Assembly: GCF_037478135.1 (NCBI RefSeq)
Contig: NZ_JBBHDV010000012.1
Coordinates: 1-64,000, forward strand
Direction: 5' to 3'
Length of the DNA: 64,000 bases
From: Denitratimonas sp037478135
Lineage (GTDB): Bacteria > Pseudomonadota > Gammaproteobacteria > Xanthomonadales > Xanthomonadaceae
Shown here: positions 44,564-53,864 of the stretch, in pieces
Numbering within the stretch: the first letter of the stretch is position 1
Layout: every line of letters starts with the position of its first letter
Notes under the pieces: model-generated
Database searches by the model: none
Seen by the model: the letters and a program-made list of their open reading frames with translations, nothing else
Told to the model about the DNA's origin: nothing
Program-made: the position numbers and the translations under genes

Positions 44564-44579
44564 GTTTACGCCTGTAAAC
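44564..44579. promoter_or_regulatory. BlaI-type operator, site 2 (perfect)
   Basis: GTTTAC-GCCT-GTAAAC is a perfect palindrome. Its centre is 27 bp from that of site 1, about two and a half helical turns, in the gap between the divergent blaI-like gene and oleA. Confidence 0.65.
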
Positions 44580-44708
44580 GATGCCTGTCAAGCCTGCCGG
44601 AACCGTGCGCTGTGCCGCTGTGGCCCAATCCGTCACGGGGTTTGGGTTGCGCCCTCGGGCGTATGCCTGTAGCGTTCTGCGGCTGTTTTCCTCATTTTCG
44701 GCAGGCTC

Positions 44709-45725
44709 ATGCTGTTCCAGAACGTTTCCATCGCCAGCCTCGCGCACATCGATGCGCCGCGCACGCTCAGTTCTGTGGAAATCAACGAGCGGCTGCGCCC
44801 GACGCTGGACCGTCTGGGCATCCGCGCCGATGTGCTGGGTGATATCGCCGGCATCCATTCGCGCCGCTTCTGGGAAGACGGCACCGAGTCTTCCGATGCC
44901 GCCACGCTCGCGGCCGAGAAGGCGCTGGCCGAACTGGATGTCCCGCGCGAGAAGATCGGCCTGCTGATCAACACCTCGGTCAGCCGCGACTATCTGGAGC
45001 CGTCCACCGCCAGTATCGTCTGCGGCAACCTCGGCCTGTCCGACCAGTGCCAGAATTTCGACGTGGCCAACGCCTGTCTGGCCTTTCTCAACGGCATGGA
45101 CATCGCCAGCCGCATGATCGAGCGCGGCGAGATCGAATACGCGCTGGTGGTCGATGGCGAAACCGCCAATCTGGCCTACGAAAAGACCATGGAGCGCCTG
45201 CTCGCCCCGGATGTCACCGACGAGCAGTTCCGCCAGGAGCTGGCCACGCTGACGCTGGGCTGCGGTGCCGTGGCGATGGTGCTGTCGCGCCGTGATCTGG
45301 CGCCGGACGCACCGCAGTACAAGGGCGGCATTTCGCGCGCGGCCACCGAGTGGAACACGCTGTGCCGCGGCAATCTGGACCGCATGGTCACCGACACCCG
45401 CATGCTGATGATCGAAGGCATGAAGCTGGCCGCCAAGACCTTCCAGGCGGCGCGCCAGGCGCTGGGCTGGGCGGTCGATGAACTGGACGAATTCGTGATC
45501 CACCAGGTCAGCCAGGTGCACACCAACACCTTGATCAAGACCATCGGCATCGATCCGAAGAAGGTCTTCACGATCTTCGCCGAGCACGGCAACATCGGTC
45601 CGGCCTCGGTGCCGATCGTGCTGTCCAAGCTCAAGGAAATGGGTCGCCTGAAGAAGGGCAGCCGCATCGCGCTGCTGGGTATCGGCTCAGGCCTGAACTG
45701 TTCGATGGCCGAAGTGGTGTGGTGA
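44709..45725 (+). CDS. oleA: OleA, long-chain olefin biosynthesis thiolase-fold enzyme
   Basis: This 338-residue protein closely resembles Xanthomonas campestris OleA, which condenses two fatty acyl-CoAs head to head into a beta-keto acid. The conserved start LFQNVSIASLAHIDAP, INTSVSRDYLEPSTASIV, the nucleophile Cys123 in DVANACLAF, His in FVIHQVSQVHT, Asn in EHGNIGPASVPIV and the ending LGIGSGLNCSMAEVVW are visible. FabH is the paralogous alternative but lacks these features. Unlike in Xanthomonas, oleB, oleC and oleD do not follow in this window; the next genes are ygfB-like and pepP. It is divergent from the BlaI-like gene. Confidence 0.93.
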   Translation: MLFQNVSIASLAHIDAPRTLSSVEINERLRPTLDRLGIRADVLGDIAGIHSRRFWEDGTESSDAATLAAEKALAELDVPREKIGLLINTSVSRDYLEPSTASIVCGNLGLSDQCQNFDVANACLAFLNGMDIASRMIERGEIEYALVVDGETANLAYEKTMERLLAPDVTDEQFRQELATLTLGCGAVAMVLSRRDLAPDAPQYKGGISRAATEWNTLCRGNLDRMVTDTRMLMIEGMKLAAKTFQAARQALGWAVDELDEFVIHQVSQVHTNTLIKTIGIDPKKVFTIFAEHGNIGPASVPIVLSKLKEMGRLKKGSRIALLGIGSGLNCSMAEVVW

Positions 45726-45765
45726 ACCGGTTGCACACCGGGCGGCGATATCGGAGAGCGTTCTG

Positions 45766-46305
45766 ATGCCCAACAGGGAACTGCCCGGATTCGATCAGGT
45801 GGATGCCGCGCTGGTGCGCCAGCGCCTGGGTGTCGATGCACCTGAACTGCATGGCCTGATGAGCGGCTATCTGGCCGCCGGTGGTGCGCTCAACGAGGAT
45901 GGCTGGCTGGCGCAACTGCATGTGGATGCGGATGCCGGCGGCCCGATCGAGCCGATCCTCCAGACTCTGTTGCAGGTCACGCGTTTCGCGCTGGAAGACC
46001 CGGATCTGGGTTTCGAGCTGCTGTTGCCCGATGACGAAGCGGCGCTGGCCGAGCGCATCGACCATCTGTTTCTGTGGTGTCAGGGCTTCGTTGCCGGTTT
46101 CGCGCTGGTGCCGGTCGCGCCATCGCTGGACGAGGACGCGCGTGAAGCGCTGGAAGACATCAGCCGCATCGCAGCGTTCCGGGTCAGCGATGAGGATCAG
46201 GACGAACAGGCATTCATGGAAATCGCCGAATTCGTGCGTGTCGCGGTGCTGCTGATCCACGGCGACACCCGCCCGCCGCGCGATGGGAACACCCGCCTGC
46301 ACTGA
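45766..46305 (+). CDS. YgfB/UPF0149 family protein
   Basis: This 179-residue acidic helical protein contains the UPF0149 patterns HGLMSGYLAAGG, LFLWCQGFVAGFAL and DEQAFMEIAEFVRVAVLLI. YgfB homologues lie ahead of pepP in E. coli and Pseudomonas. In Pseudomonas aeruginosa YgfB modulates expression of ampDh3 and beta-lactam resistance; whether that holds here is unknown. It ends 36 bases before pepP, consistent with one transcript. Confidence 0.9.
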   Translation: MPNRELPGFDQVDAALVRQRLGVDAPELHGLMSGYLAAGGALNEDGWLAQLHVDADAGGPIEPILQTLLQVTRFALEDPDLGFELLLPDDEAALAERIDHLFLWCQGFVAGFALVPVAPSLDEDAREALEDISRIAAFRVSDEDQDEQAFMEIAEFVRVAVLLIHGDTRPPRDGNTRLH

Positions 46306-46341
46306 TCCCGTTCCCGCCTGCCGATCCTTCTGAACACCGCC

Positions 46342-47664
46342 ATGCCGATCACCGGAATCACCGTTGCCGAGTTCACCCGCCGTCGTCGCCAGCTGATGCG
46401 CATGGCCGGCCCGGACGCGATCCTGATCCTGCCGGCTGCTGCGGAAAAGGTGCGCAGCAACGACAGCCATTACCCATACCGTCAGGACAGTGATTTCTGG
46501 TATCTGACCGGGTTCAACGAACCGGAAGCCGTGCTGGTGCTGGTGCCCGGCCGCGCCGCCGGAGAAACCCTGTTGTTCTGCCGTGAACGCAATCCCGAGC
46601 GCGAAACCTGGGATGGCGCCCGGCTCGGGCCGGAAGGCGCGGTCGAAACCCTGGGCATGGACGATGCCTATCCCTGGGCCGACATGGATGAAATCCTGCC
46701 GCGCCTGATCGAAGGCCGGAACCGGGTCTATTACCACTTCGGCCGCGATACCGATTTCGATCTGACCCTGATCGGCTGGGTCAAGCGGGTGCGCTCGCAG
46801 GTCAAGCAGGGCGCGCAGCCGCCGCACGAATTCCAGGAACTCGGGCACCTGCTGCACGACTTGCGCCTGTTCAAGAGCGCTGCCGAGCGCCGCCTGATGA
46901 AGGAAGCTGCGCGCATCGCGGCGCAGGCGCACGTGGATGCGATGAAGGCCGCGCGCCCGGGCATGTACGAATACGAGATCGAGGCCGAACTGCTGTACCG
47001 CTTCCGCCGTCACGGCGCGGTGCCCTCGTACACCCCGATCGTCGGCGCCGGCGCCAATGGCTGCGTGCTGCACTACGTCAGCAACGACGCGAAGATGGAA
47101 GACGGCGACCTGCTGCTGATCGACGCCGGCGCCGAAGTGCACGGCTACGCCTCGGACATCACCCGCACCTTCCCGGTCAACGGCCGCTTCAGCCCGGCCC
47201 AGCGCGCGCTGTACGACGTGGTGCTGGAAGCTCAGGCGGCGGCGATTTCGGTGGTGGCGCCGGGTGTGTCATGGATCGCCACGCACGAGGCCGCGGTCGA
47301 GGTGCTGACCGAGGGCATGCTGCGCCTGGGCCTGCTCAAGGGCACGCTGAAGCAATGCCTGAAGGATCAGGCCTATCTGCGCTTCTACATGCACAAGACC
47401 GGCCACTGGCTCGGGCTGGATGTGCACGATGTCGGCGATTACCGCATTGATGGGGAATACCGCCTGCTGGAGCCGGACATGGTATTCACGATCGAACCGG
47501 GCATCTACATCCCGCCCGACGCGCCGGGTGTGGCAGCCAAATGGCGCGGCCAGGGCATCCGCATCGAAGACGATGTGATCGTGACGCGCCAGGGCGTGCA
47601 GATCATCACCGGCGATGTCCCGCGCGATGCCGATGAGATCCAGGAACTGATGGCGCAAGCCTGA
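46342..47664 (+). CDS. pepP: Xaa-Pro aminopeptidase P
   Basis: This 440-residue cytoplasmic M24 metallopeptidase removes N-terminal residues preceding proline. The aminopeptidase P N-terminal domain (RRRQLMRMAGPDAILILP, SDFWYLTGFNEPEAV) precedes the catalytic half with dinuclear Mn ligands: Asp in LLIDAGAE, Asp in YASDITRTF, His in KTGHWLGLDVHD, Glu in TIEPGIYI and Glu in RIEDDVIV. Size matches E. coli PepP (441). The ubiH/ubiI genes that follow pepP in E. coli are missing here. Confidence 0.96.
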   Translation: MPITGITVAEFTRRRRQLMRMAGPDAILILPAAAEKVRSNDSHYPYRQDSDFWYLTGFNEPEAVLVLVPGRAAGETLLFCRERNPERETWDGARLGPEGAVETLGMDDAYPWADMDEILPRLIEGRNRVYYHFGRDTDFDLTLIGWVKRVRSQVKQGAQPPHEFQELGHLLHDLRLFKSAAERRLMKEAARIAAQAHVDAMKAARPGMYEYEIEAELLYRFRRHGAVPSYTPIVGAGANGCVLHYVSNDAKMEDGDLLLIDAGAEVHGYASDITRTFPVNGRFSPAQRALYDVVLEAQAAAISVVAPGVSWIATHEAAVEVLTEGMLRLGLLKGTLKQCLKDQAYLRFYMHKTGHWLGLDVHDVGDYRIDGEYRLLEPDMVFTIEPGIYIPPDAPGVAAKWRGQGIRIEDDVIVTRQGVQIITGDVPRDADEIQELMAQA

Positions 47665-47872
47665 GCGCCTGCGACGAGGCCGCCGCTTCCGGCACCGGGC
47701 GACAATCGGCTTGTGTTGCCGGCATGCCTGTAACTTTTCGATGCGCCGTGCCCTGTGCAGTGCCGGGCTGCGGACATGCCTTCCGCCCGGATCGCGCAAT
47801 CCGGATTTCACCGTGGGCGGATCGACCGCTATGCTGCCCGCTGCCATTCGTCTGACTGTCGTGCCTGTTCCC

Positions 47873-48118
47873 ATGCGTTGCTACGTCTACAAGAGCCGCA
47901 CCCGGCCGGATACCTATGTCTATCTCGCGCAGAAGGACGGTTTCGAGGCGATGCCCGAGCCGTTGCGGCAACGCTTGGGCGTGCTGGAGGCGGCGCTGGA
48001 ATTCGATCTGCTGCCGGGCCGGAAGCTGGCGCGCGCGGATGCGGACAGCGTGATCCGTGCACTGCGCGAGAGCGGCTGTTATCTGCAACTGCCGCCTTCC
48101 CCGTTCGAGCCGGAATGA
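47873..48118 (+). CDS. YcgL domain protein
   Basis: This 81-residue protein is a full YcgL domain: MRCYVYKSRTRPDTYVYLA then LGVLEAALEFDLLPGRKLA and SGCYLQLPP. Its function is unknown; structures show a small alpha/beta fold. The start at 47873 agrees with the family, although a GTG four codons upstream is possible. Its stop overlaps the ATG of the large ankyrin gene (ATGA), so the two are translationally coupled, an arrangement I believe is conserved in xanthomonads. Confidence 0.88.
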   Translation: MRCYVYKSRTRPDTYVYLAQKDGFEAMPEPLRQRLGVLEAALEFDLLPGRKLARADADSVIRALRESGCYLQLPPSPFEPE

Positions 48119-51100
48119 ACCCGATGCCGTCGCTGCCGCCTGATCCAGCGGATGCTCCGGGCCTGCTGCGGCGCATCGTGGCCTTTTTCCCGGCGATCGC
48201 AGTGGCGTTGCTAGCCTTGGCGCCGTGGCATCCGGCCTTTGCCGTCGCGTTGCTGCCGGCGTTCGCGCTGTACCTGATGGCGGCCGCCACCGGTTCGCGC
48301 CCGGAACCGGTGCTGGCGGGCTGGTTGCGGCCGCTGCACGGCGGCGCCTGGCTGGCACTGGCACTGATCCTGGCGTTGGCGGCCTGGTTGTACTGGCCGG
48401 CCCAGCGCCTGCTGGAGGGGGGTGGGCTGGGTGCGGTACTGATGGGCAGTGCCGGCATCGGTATCGGGCTGGTGCTGGTGTTCCGTTTCGCCGCGTTGCC
48501 GGCGTTGCTGGCCGAAGCCGACGAACAGACCGGTCTGGCGCGCCTGCGTCCGCTCGCGCCGCTGCTGCTTACCGGCGCCCATGGCTGGCTCTGCGCGATC
48601 TGGATCATGGCGCTGGCATTGGCGACGCTGGCACTGCTCTGGCCAGCGCTGTGGCCGCAGACGGGCATGCGCAGCGTGGCGCTGCTGGCGTACGCGCTGC
48701 TGTTGGCGCCGGTACTGGCATGGCTGGCGCTGGCGGCTTCGCGTCGCCATTTGGCGCAGGCCCGCGCCAAGGTCGAACAGGATCTGGCCCTGCAGGTCGC
48801 GGCGCAGACGCCGCTGACCTCCTATGCCCCCGGCCCCAGCGTCGACGCCGCGCTGTATACCGCCGCGCGTGCCGGCCGGGTCGACGAGGCGCTGGCGCTG
48901 TTGGACATGGGCGCCGATCCTTGGGCGTTGCCGGCAGCCGACGCACGCGACCAGCGCAGCCTGCCGATGCTGGCCGCGGTGCTGTCCGATCTTCGCCTGC
49001 TGCGCGCGCTGATCGCCGCCGGGGTCGATCTGAATCTGGTCCAGGGTGGTCTGACACCGCTGCTGGCCGCCGTGCGCGACAGCTACCACGGCCGCCCGGA
49101 TGCGGTGCTGATGCTGCTGGCCAATGGCGCCGATCCGCGCCCGGCCGATGCGGAAGGGCAGACCGCGCTGCATGCTGCCGCGCGTGCCGCCGATCCGGCG
49201 ATTGCCGCCTTGTTGCTGGATGCCGGCGCACCGCTGGATGCGCTCGATGCGCAGGGCGTCAGCCCGCTTGGCATCGCGGTCGGGCACGGCAATGTGGAGG
49301 TCGCCCGTTACCTGCTCGAACGCCGCGCCGGCACCGAGCCGCGCGGTGGCGAACCGGCCTTGTTGCTGGCGGCCGCGCGTGAGGACGATGAGCCGGCGAT
49401 GCTGCATCTGCTGCTGCGCCACAAGGCTCGCCTCGATGCACGCGGCCGGCTCGGACGCACCGCGCTGCATGCCGCTTGCCTGAACGCCAATCTGCGCATC
49501 GTCGAAGCCCTGCTGGATGCCGGCGCCAATCCCGATCTGGCCGACGAACAAGGCGTCACTCCGTTGCTGGAAGCGGTGCGCGCCGGTGCCAGCGCCTGCG
49601 TCGAACGGCTGGCCGCTGCCGGTGTCGCACCCGATACCCGTGATGCCCATGGCCGCAATGCGCTGGCGATCGCCTGCCAGGCCGCCAGCTGCGATACGGC
49701 TACGGTCAAGGCGCTGCTGGCCTTGGGCGTGGACCCGCAGCAACCCGCAGCCGATGGCCGCCGCGCCATCGACCACGCAGTATCGGCCGGACGCTGGGCG
49801 CATGTCGCGCTACTGGATCCGGGTTACGTGCTGCCGGCCTGTCTGGCCGAGAACGACGAGGAACTGCAGGACGCGCCACCGCTGATGCGCCTGCGCCTGG
49901 CACTGGACCGGGAAAGTTACGCCACCGCCCGCGAGCTGCTTCCGTATGCACTCGGCACTGTGGCCGAACGTGTCGCCTTCTATCTGGATCAGGCACCGGG
50001 GCTGGAACGTGGCGCCGCCCAGGTGCTGGCTGATGCGCTCGACCCGCACGCCTGCGATGAAGACGGCCAGGCGCTGGTCTGGCAGGTGCTGGCCCTGGGG
50101 CCGGGCGCCGGGCCGGCACTGGTGGCACTGCTGGAAAAGGGAGCGGCACCGGTCGGTCATGGCAGCTTGGCGCGCTATTTGAATGCAGCACTGCTGGATG
50201 CCGAATTGCGCCCGGATGCCGAAACGCTGGCGCTGGAATTGCTCGCCCGTGGCGCCGACCCTTTCGGCGCTGGTGCCGATGGCGCCGCGCCGCTGTTGCA
50301 GGCCTTGCGGCTGGATTGGCGTCGCTTGCTCGATGCGCTGCTGGCCTGCGGCGTCGATCCGGAAACCCGCGATGCGCATGGCGTCACCGCGCTGCTGCTG
50401 GCCTGCCAGCTCGACAACGAACACGCGGTGCGGCGTCTGGTGGTGCACGGCGCGCAACCCTCGGCCCGCACCCCGGACGGCCAGACCGCGCATGGTCTGG
50501 CGCTGGCGCTGGGCCGCCCGCATCTGGCGCGCTGGATGGACTGGTCGCACTGGCGGCTGCCGCGTCGCGCGCTGCGCGATACCGATCTGGTCGCGGCCGC
50601 ACAACGCGGCGATGCGGACGCGGTTGAGCGTCTGCTCGATCTTGGCCTGTCATTGAACGCCACCGATCCGCAGGGCTGCACCGCCTTGCTACGCGCCTGT
50701 GGCGGCGGTCATGTGGAACTGGTGCGGCGCCTGCTGGCACGCGGTGCCGATGCTGGCGTCGCGGCCAATTCCGGCGCCACCTGCCTGAGCGTTGCGCTGA
50801 CCGCGCGCCAGCGCGAAGTGGTCTGGGCCTTGCTGGAAAACCGGGTGCAGGTCGACCAGCGCCTGCCCGGCGACATCACCCCACTGATGATCGCGGCCGC
50901 GCTGGGTCAGCACGAAGCCATCGGCGCCCTGCTGACACACGGCGCCGACGCGCGCGCCAGCGACAGCCATGGCGGCACCGTGCTGCACGCGCTGGCGCAG
51001 TTCGGATTCGGTACCCGGGATGCGGAATCCGTCGTGGCGGCCTGGGAATCCCTGCTGGCCGCCTATGCCGATGTCAACGCCATCAATGCGGTGCATGAAA

Positions 51101-51459
51101 CCCCGCTACTGCTGCTGCTGGGTGCCAGTTTTGAACCGGGCACCGCTTGCCGTGAGGACGTGATCCTGGCGCAACTGGATGTGCTGCTGTCGCACGGCGT
51201 GGACCTGCGTGCGCGCGAACGGCGTGGCTTCGGCGCCCTGCACCTGGCTGCGCTGCATGGCCTGGGCCGCGTGGTGCGGCGTCTGCTGGCGGCCGGTGCC
51301 GATCCGGATCAGCGCGATGTGCTGAACCGGCGCCCGGCCGAAATCGCGCTGATGCGCGGCTACATCGACATCGCCGGCGAATTCGCGCCAAGCGCGCCAG
51401 CGCCGTCGATTGCCCGCTTCCTGCGCGAGCCGCGCGACAGCGACGACCCGCGTTACTGA
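48115..51459 (+). CDS. Large membrane-anchored ankyrin-repeat protein
   Basis: This 1114-residue protein starts with about six hydrophobic segments (residues 20-207), followed from about 245 to the end by more than twenty ankyrin-like repeats. Many follow the consensus closely (GRTALHAACLNANLRIVEALLDAG, GVTALLLACQLDNEHAVRRLV, split over the array); the section near 600-720 is degenerate. The repeats presumably form a cytoplasmic protein-binding solenoid tethered to the inner membrane. Partners are unknown. It is co-translated with ycgL and converges with glnB. Confidence 0.88.
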   Translation: MNPMPSLPPDPADAPGLLRRIVAFFPAIAVALLALAPWHPAFAVALLPAFALYLMAAATGSRPEPVLAGWLRPLHGGAWLALALILALAAWLYWPAQRLLEGGGLGAVLMGSAGIGIGLVLVFRFAALPALLAEADEQTGLARLRPLAPLLLTGAHGWLCAIWIMALALATLALLWPALWPQTGMRSVALLAYALLLAPVLAWLALAASRRHLAQARAKVEQDLALQVAAQTPLTSYAPGPSVDAALYTAARAGRVDEALALLDMGADPWALPAADARDQRSLPMLAAVLSDLRLLRALIAAGVDLNLVQGGLTPLLAAVRDSYHGRPDAVLMLLANGADPRPADAEGQTALHAAARAADPAIAALLLDAGAPLDALDAQGVSPLGIAVGHGNVEVARYLLERRAGTEPRGGEPALLLAAAREDDEPAMLHLLLRHKARLDARGRLGRTALHAACLNANLRIVEALLDAGANPDLADEQGVTPLLEAVRAGASACVERLAAAGVAPDTRDAHGRNALAIACQAASCDTATVKALLALGVDPQQPAADGRRAIDHAVSAGRWAHVALLDPGYVLPACLAENDEELQDAPPLMRLRLALDRESYATARELLPYALGTVAERVAFYLDQAPGLERGAAQVLADALDPHACDEDGQALVWQVLALGPGAGPALVALLEKGAAPVGHGSLARYLNAALLDAELRPDAETLALELLARGADPFGAGADGAAPLLQALRLDWRRLLDALLACGVDPETRDAHGVTALLLACQLDNEHAVRRLVVHGAQPSARTPDGQTAHGLALALGRPHLARWMDWSHWRLPRRALRDTDLVAAAQRGDADAVERLLDLGLSLNATDPQGCTALLRACGGGHVELVRRLLARGADAGVAANSGATCLSVALTARQREVVWALLENRVQVDQRLPGDITPLMIAAALGQHEAIGALLTHGADARASDSHGGTVLHALAQFGFGTRDAESVVAAWESLLAAYADVNAINAVHETPLLLLLGASFEPGTACREDVILAQLDVLLSHGVDLRARERRGFGALHLAALHGLGRVVRRLLAAGADPDQRDVLNRRPAEIALMRGYIDIAGEFAPSAPAPSIARFLREPRDSDDPRY

Positions 51460-51478
51460 GCTGCCGGCGGTTGCCGGA

Positions 51479-51817
51479 TCAGAGTGCGTCCGCGTCCAGC
51501 TCGCCGGTGCGGATGCGGATCACCTGTTCCAACGGTGATACGAAGATCTTGCCGTCGCCGATCTTGCCGCTGTTGGCCGAACGCTGGATTGCATCGACCA
51601 CGCGTTCCAGCTGGTCCTCGGTCACCGCCACCTCGATCTTCACCTTGGGCAGGAAATCGACCACGTACTCGGCCCCGCGATACAGCTCGGTGTGGCCCTT
51701 CTGGCGACCGAAACCCTTGACCTCGGTCACCGTCACGCCGTTCACACCGACATCCGACAGAGCCTCGCGCACATCGTCGAGCTTGAACGGCTTGATGATC
51801 GCCATCACCATTTTCAT
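51479..51817 (-). CDS. glnB: Nitrogen regulatory protein P-II
   Basis: This 112-residue trimeric signal protein senses 2-oxoglutarate, ATP/ADP and nitrogen status. The T-loop GRQKGHTELYRGAEYVVDF carries the uridylylation Tyr51, and the B/C-loop motifs TGKIGDGKIF-like SGKIGDGKIFV and VIRIRTGE are intact. Length and sequence equal E. coli GlnB. The ATG at 51817 is the conserved start; the frame above it is open but non-coding. No amtB follows, so GlnB is preferred over GlnK. It converges with the ankyrin gene. Confidence 0.95.
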   Translation of the reverse strand: MKMVMAIIKPFKLDDVREALSDVGVNGVTVTEVKGFGRQKGHTELYRGAEYVVDFLPKVKIEVAVTEDQLERVVDAIQRSANSGKIGDGKIFVSPLEQVIRIRTGELDADAL

Positions 51818-51933
51818 GTTGTGTCCCCGTCTGGGCCGGTTAGGAATTTTCCCAGACGATTTTAGTACGTCCTCCGACTGCGGCAATGCCGCGCGCGTGG
51901 CAGGATGATCCTGACCGCCAAGGAATCTTCGCA

Positions 51934-52179
51934 ATGGTGAACCTGCAACTGATCGACGACCTGGCCCGCCGCCTCGGCGCGCTGCTGCCGCCGGGCCTGT
52001 CCGAGGCCCGTTCCGACCTGGAACAGAACTTCCGCGCCGCGCTGCAGGCCGGGCTGCAACGCCTGGATCTGGTGACGCGCGAGGAATTTGAAGTGCAACG
52101 CGCGGTGCTGCTGCGCACCCGCGAAAAGCTCGACGCGCTCGAACGCCAGCTGGCCGAACAGCAGGTTCCACCGGGCTGA
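51934..52179 (+). CDS. ubiK: Ubiquinone biosynthesis accessory factor UbiK (BMFP/YqiC)
   Basis: This 81-residue protein has an amphipathic N-terminal helix (LQLIDDLARRLGALLPPG) and a C-terminal coiled coil (RTREKLDALERQLAEQQ) characteristic of BMFP/YqiC proteins. In Salmonella and E. coli it forms trimers and helps the Ubi complex under aerobic conditions. AAGGA is ten bases before the ATG at 51934. comM follows on the same strand 88 bases later. Confidence 0.88.
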   Translation: MVNLQLIDDLARRLGALLPPGLSEARSDLEQNFRAALQAGLQRLDLVTREEFEVQRAVLLRTREKLDALERQLAEQQVPPG

Positions 52180-52267
52180 CCGCCCGCCGCGAATCCTTTC
52201 CTTTTTCCTGTTGCCATACGTGGGCCGCTCCGGCCCGCGACGGGCGACGCTTGCCCGGAGTTCCGCG

Positions 52268-53791
52268 ATGTCGCTTGCCCTTGTCCATTGCCGCGCCCAG
52301 GCCGGCGTCCAGGCGCCGGAAGTGCGCGTGGAAGTGCATATCGCCGGTGGTCTGCCGGCGGTGTCGATCGTCGGCTTGCCGGATGCCGCGGTGCGCGAAA
52401 GCCGCGACCGGGTGCGCGCCGCGCTGCAATGCGCGCAGCTGGAACTGCCGCAGCGCCGCATCACGATCAACCTGGCACCGGCCGACGTGCCCAAGGACGG
52501 CAGCCGCTTCGACCTGCCGATCGCGCTCGGCATCCTGGCGGCCTCCGGGCAGTTGCCGCGCGAGGCGCTGCGCGATGTGGAGTTCTACGGCGAACTGGCC
52601 TTGACCGGCGAACTGCGTCCAATCGAAGGCGCGTTGCCGGCGGTACTGGCGGCCGCGCGCGCCGGGCGCGACATCATCCTGCCGGCCGCCAATCGCGAAG
52701 AAGCCTCGCTGGTCGGACACCCGGGCAGCCGGTTCGCACGCACCCTGCTGGAAGTCTGCGCCCTGCTGCAGAGCGGGCGCGAACTGCCCGGCCCGGCGTC
52801 GTTCAAAGACATCGGCGCCAAGCCGGAGACGGACAGCCATGCGCCGGATCTGGCCGAAGTGCGTGGTCAGCCGCTCGCGCGACGGGCGCTGGAAGTGGCC
52901 GCGGCCGGCGCCCACAACCTGTTGATGGTCGGCCCGCCGGGCAGTGGCAAATCCATGCTCGCGATGCGCCTGCCGACGCTGCTGCCGCTCAACGACGAAG
53001 CCCAGGCGCTGGAATGTGCTGCGATCGCTTCGCTTTGCGGCCAGCCGCTGGATCTTTCACGCTGGCGCCGTCCCGGATTCCGCGCGCCGCACCACACCGC
53101 GACGGCGGTGGCGCTGACCGGCGGTGGGGGTGCCGCGTCGCTGCGCCCGGGCGAAATCAGCCTGGCGCATCACGGTGTGTTGTTCCTGGACGAATTACCC
53201 GAATGGGAGCGGCGCACGCTGGAGGTGCTGCGCGAGCCGCTGGAATCGGGCCGTATCGTGATTTCGCGGGCCGCGCGTCAGGCCGAATTCCCGGCCCGCT
53301 TCCAGTTGGTCGCGGCGATGAATCCCTGTCCCTGCGGCTGGGCCGGTGATCCGTCCGGCCGCTGCAATTGCAGCCGCGAACAGATCGCGCGCTATCGCGG
53401 ACGCATCTCCGGCCCACTGCTGGATCGCATCGATATCCAGATCGAAGTGCCGCGCGTGGCCGCCGCCGAACTGCGACCGGACGGCACTCCCGGCGAATCG
53501 AGTGCCACTGTGCGCACCCGTGTGCAGGCCGCGCGCCAGCGTCAGCAACAGCGCGCCGGCGTGCCCAATGCCGCGTTGCCGCAGGCCCTGACCGAACGCG
53601 ACTGCCTGCTCGCAGCGCGCGACCGGCAACTGCTGGAACGCGCCATCGACCAGCTGCATCTTTCGGCCCGCGCCAGCCAGCGCATCCTGCGCGTGGCCCG
53701 CACCATCGCCGACCTGGCCGGCGCCGAGAACATCGGCAGCGCCCATCTGGCCGAAGCGATCGGCTACCGCAGGCTGGATGGTGGTGGCTGA
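52268..53791 (+). CDS. comM: ComM/YifB family AAA+ helicase (Mg-chelatase-like)
   Basis: This 507-residue AAA+ protein promotes branch migration during natural transformation in relatives. The N-terminal ChlI-like domain (VSIVGLPDAAVRESRDRVRAA) is followed by Walker A MVGPPGSGKSML, Walker B GVLFLDELPEWE, a zinc-binding cysteine cluster (NPCPCGWAGDPSGRCNC) and the C-terminal Mg_chelatase_C region (LSARASQRILRVARTIADL). The ATG at 52268 begins the conserved MSLALVHCRA. It suggests competence, but no other com genes are in the window. Confidence 0.94.
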   Translation: MSLALVHCRAQAGVQAPEVRVEVHIAGGLPAVSIVGLPDAAVRESRDRVRAALQCAQLELPQRRITINLAPADVPKDGSRFDLPIALGILAASGQLPREALRDVEFYGELALTGELRPIEGALPAVLAAARAGRDIILPAANREEASLVGHPGSRFARTLLEVCALLQSGRELPGPASFKDIGAKPETDSHAPDLAEVRGQPLARRALEVAAAGAHNLLMVGPPGSGKSMLAMRLPTLLPLNDEAQALECAAIASLCGQPLDLSRWRRPGFRAPHHTATAVALTGGGGAASLRPGEISLAHHGVLFLDELPEWERRTLEVLREPLESGRIVISRAARQAEFPARFQLVAAMNPCPCGWAGDPSGRCNCSREQIARYRGRISGPLLDRIDIQIEVPRVAAAELRPDGTPGESSATVRTRVQAARQRQQQRAGVPNAALPQALTERDCLLAARDRQLLERAIDQLHLSARASQRILRVARTIADLAGAENIGSAHLAEAIGYRRLDGGG

Positions 53792-53864
53792 TATTCGCGC
53801 CTGGCCCTGGTTCACCGACGGTGCGCGAAGCCGGCAATGGCAAAGCCCGCGCTGGAGGCGTTGC

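Noticed and set aside
48211..49803. 530-codon minus-strand open frame opposite the ankyrin gene
   Set aside because: A Gln/Arg-rich reflection of the ankyrin repeats.
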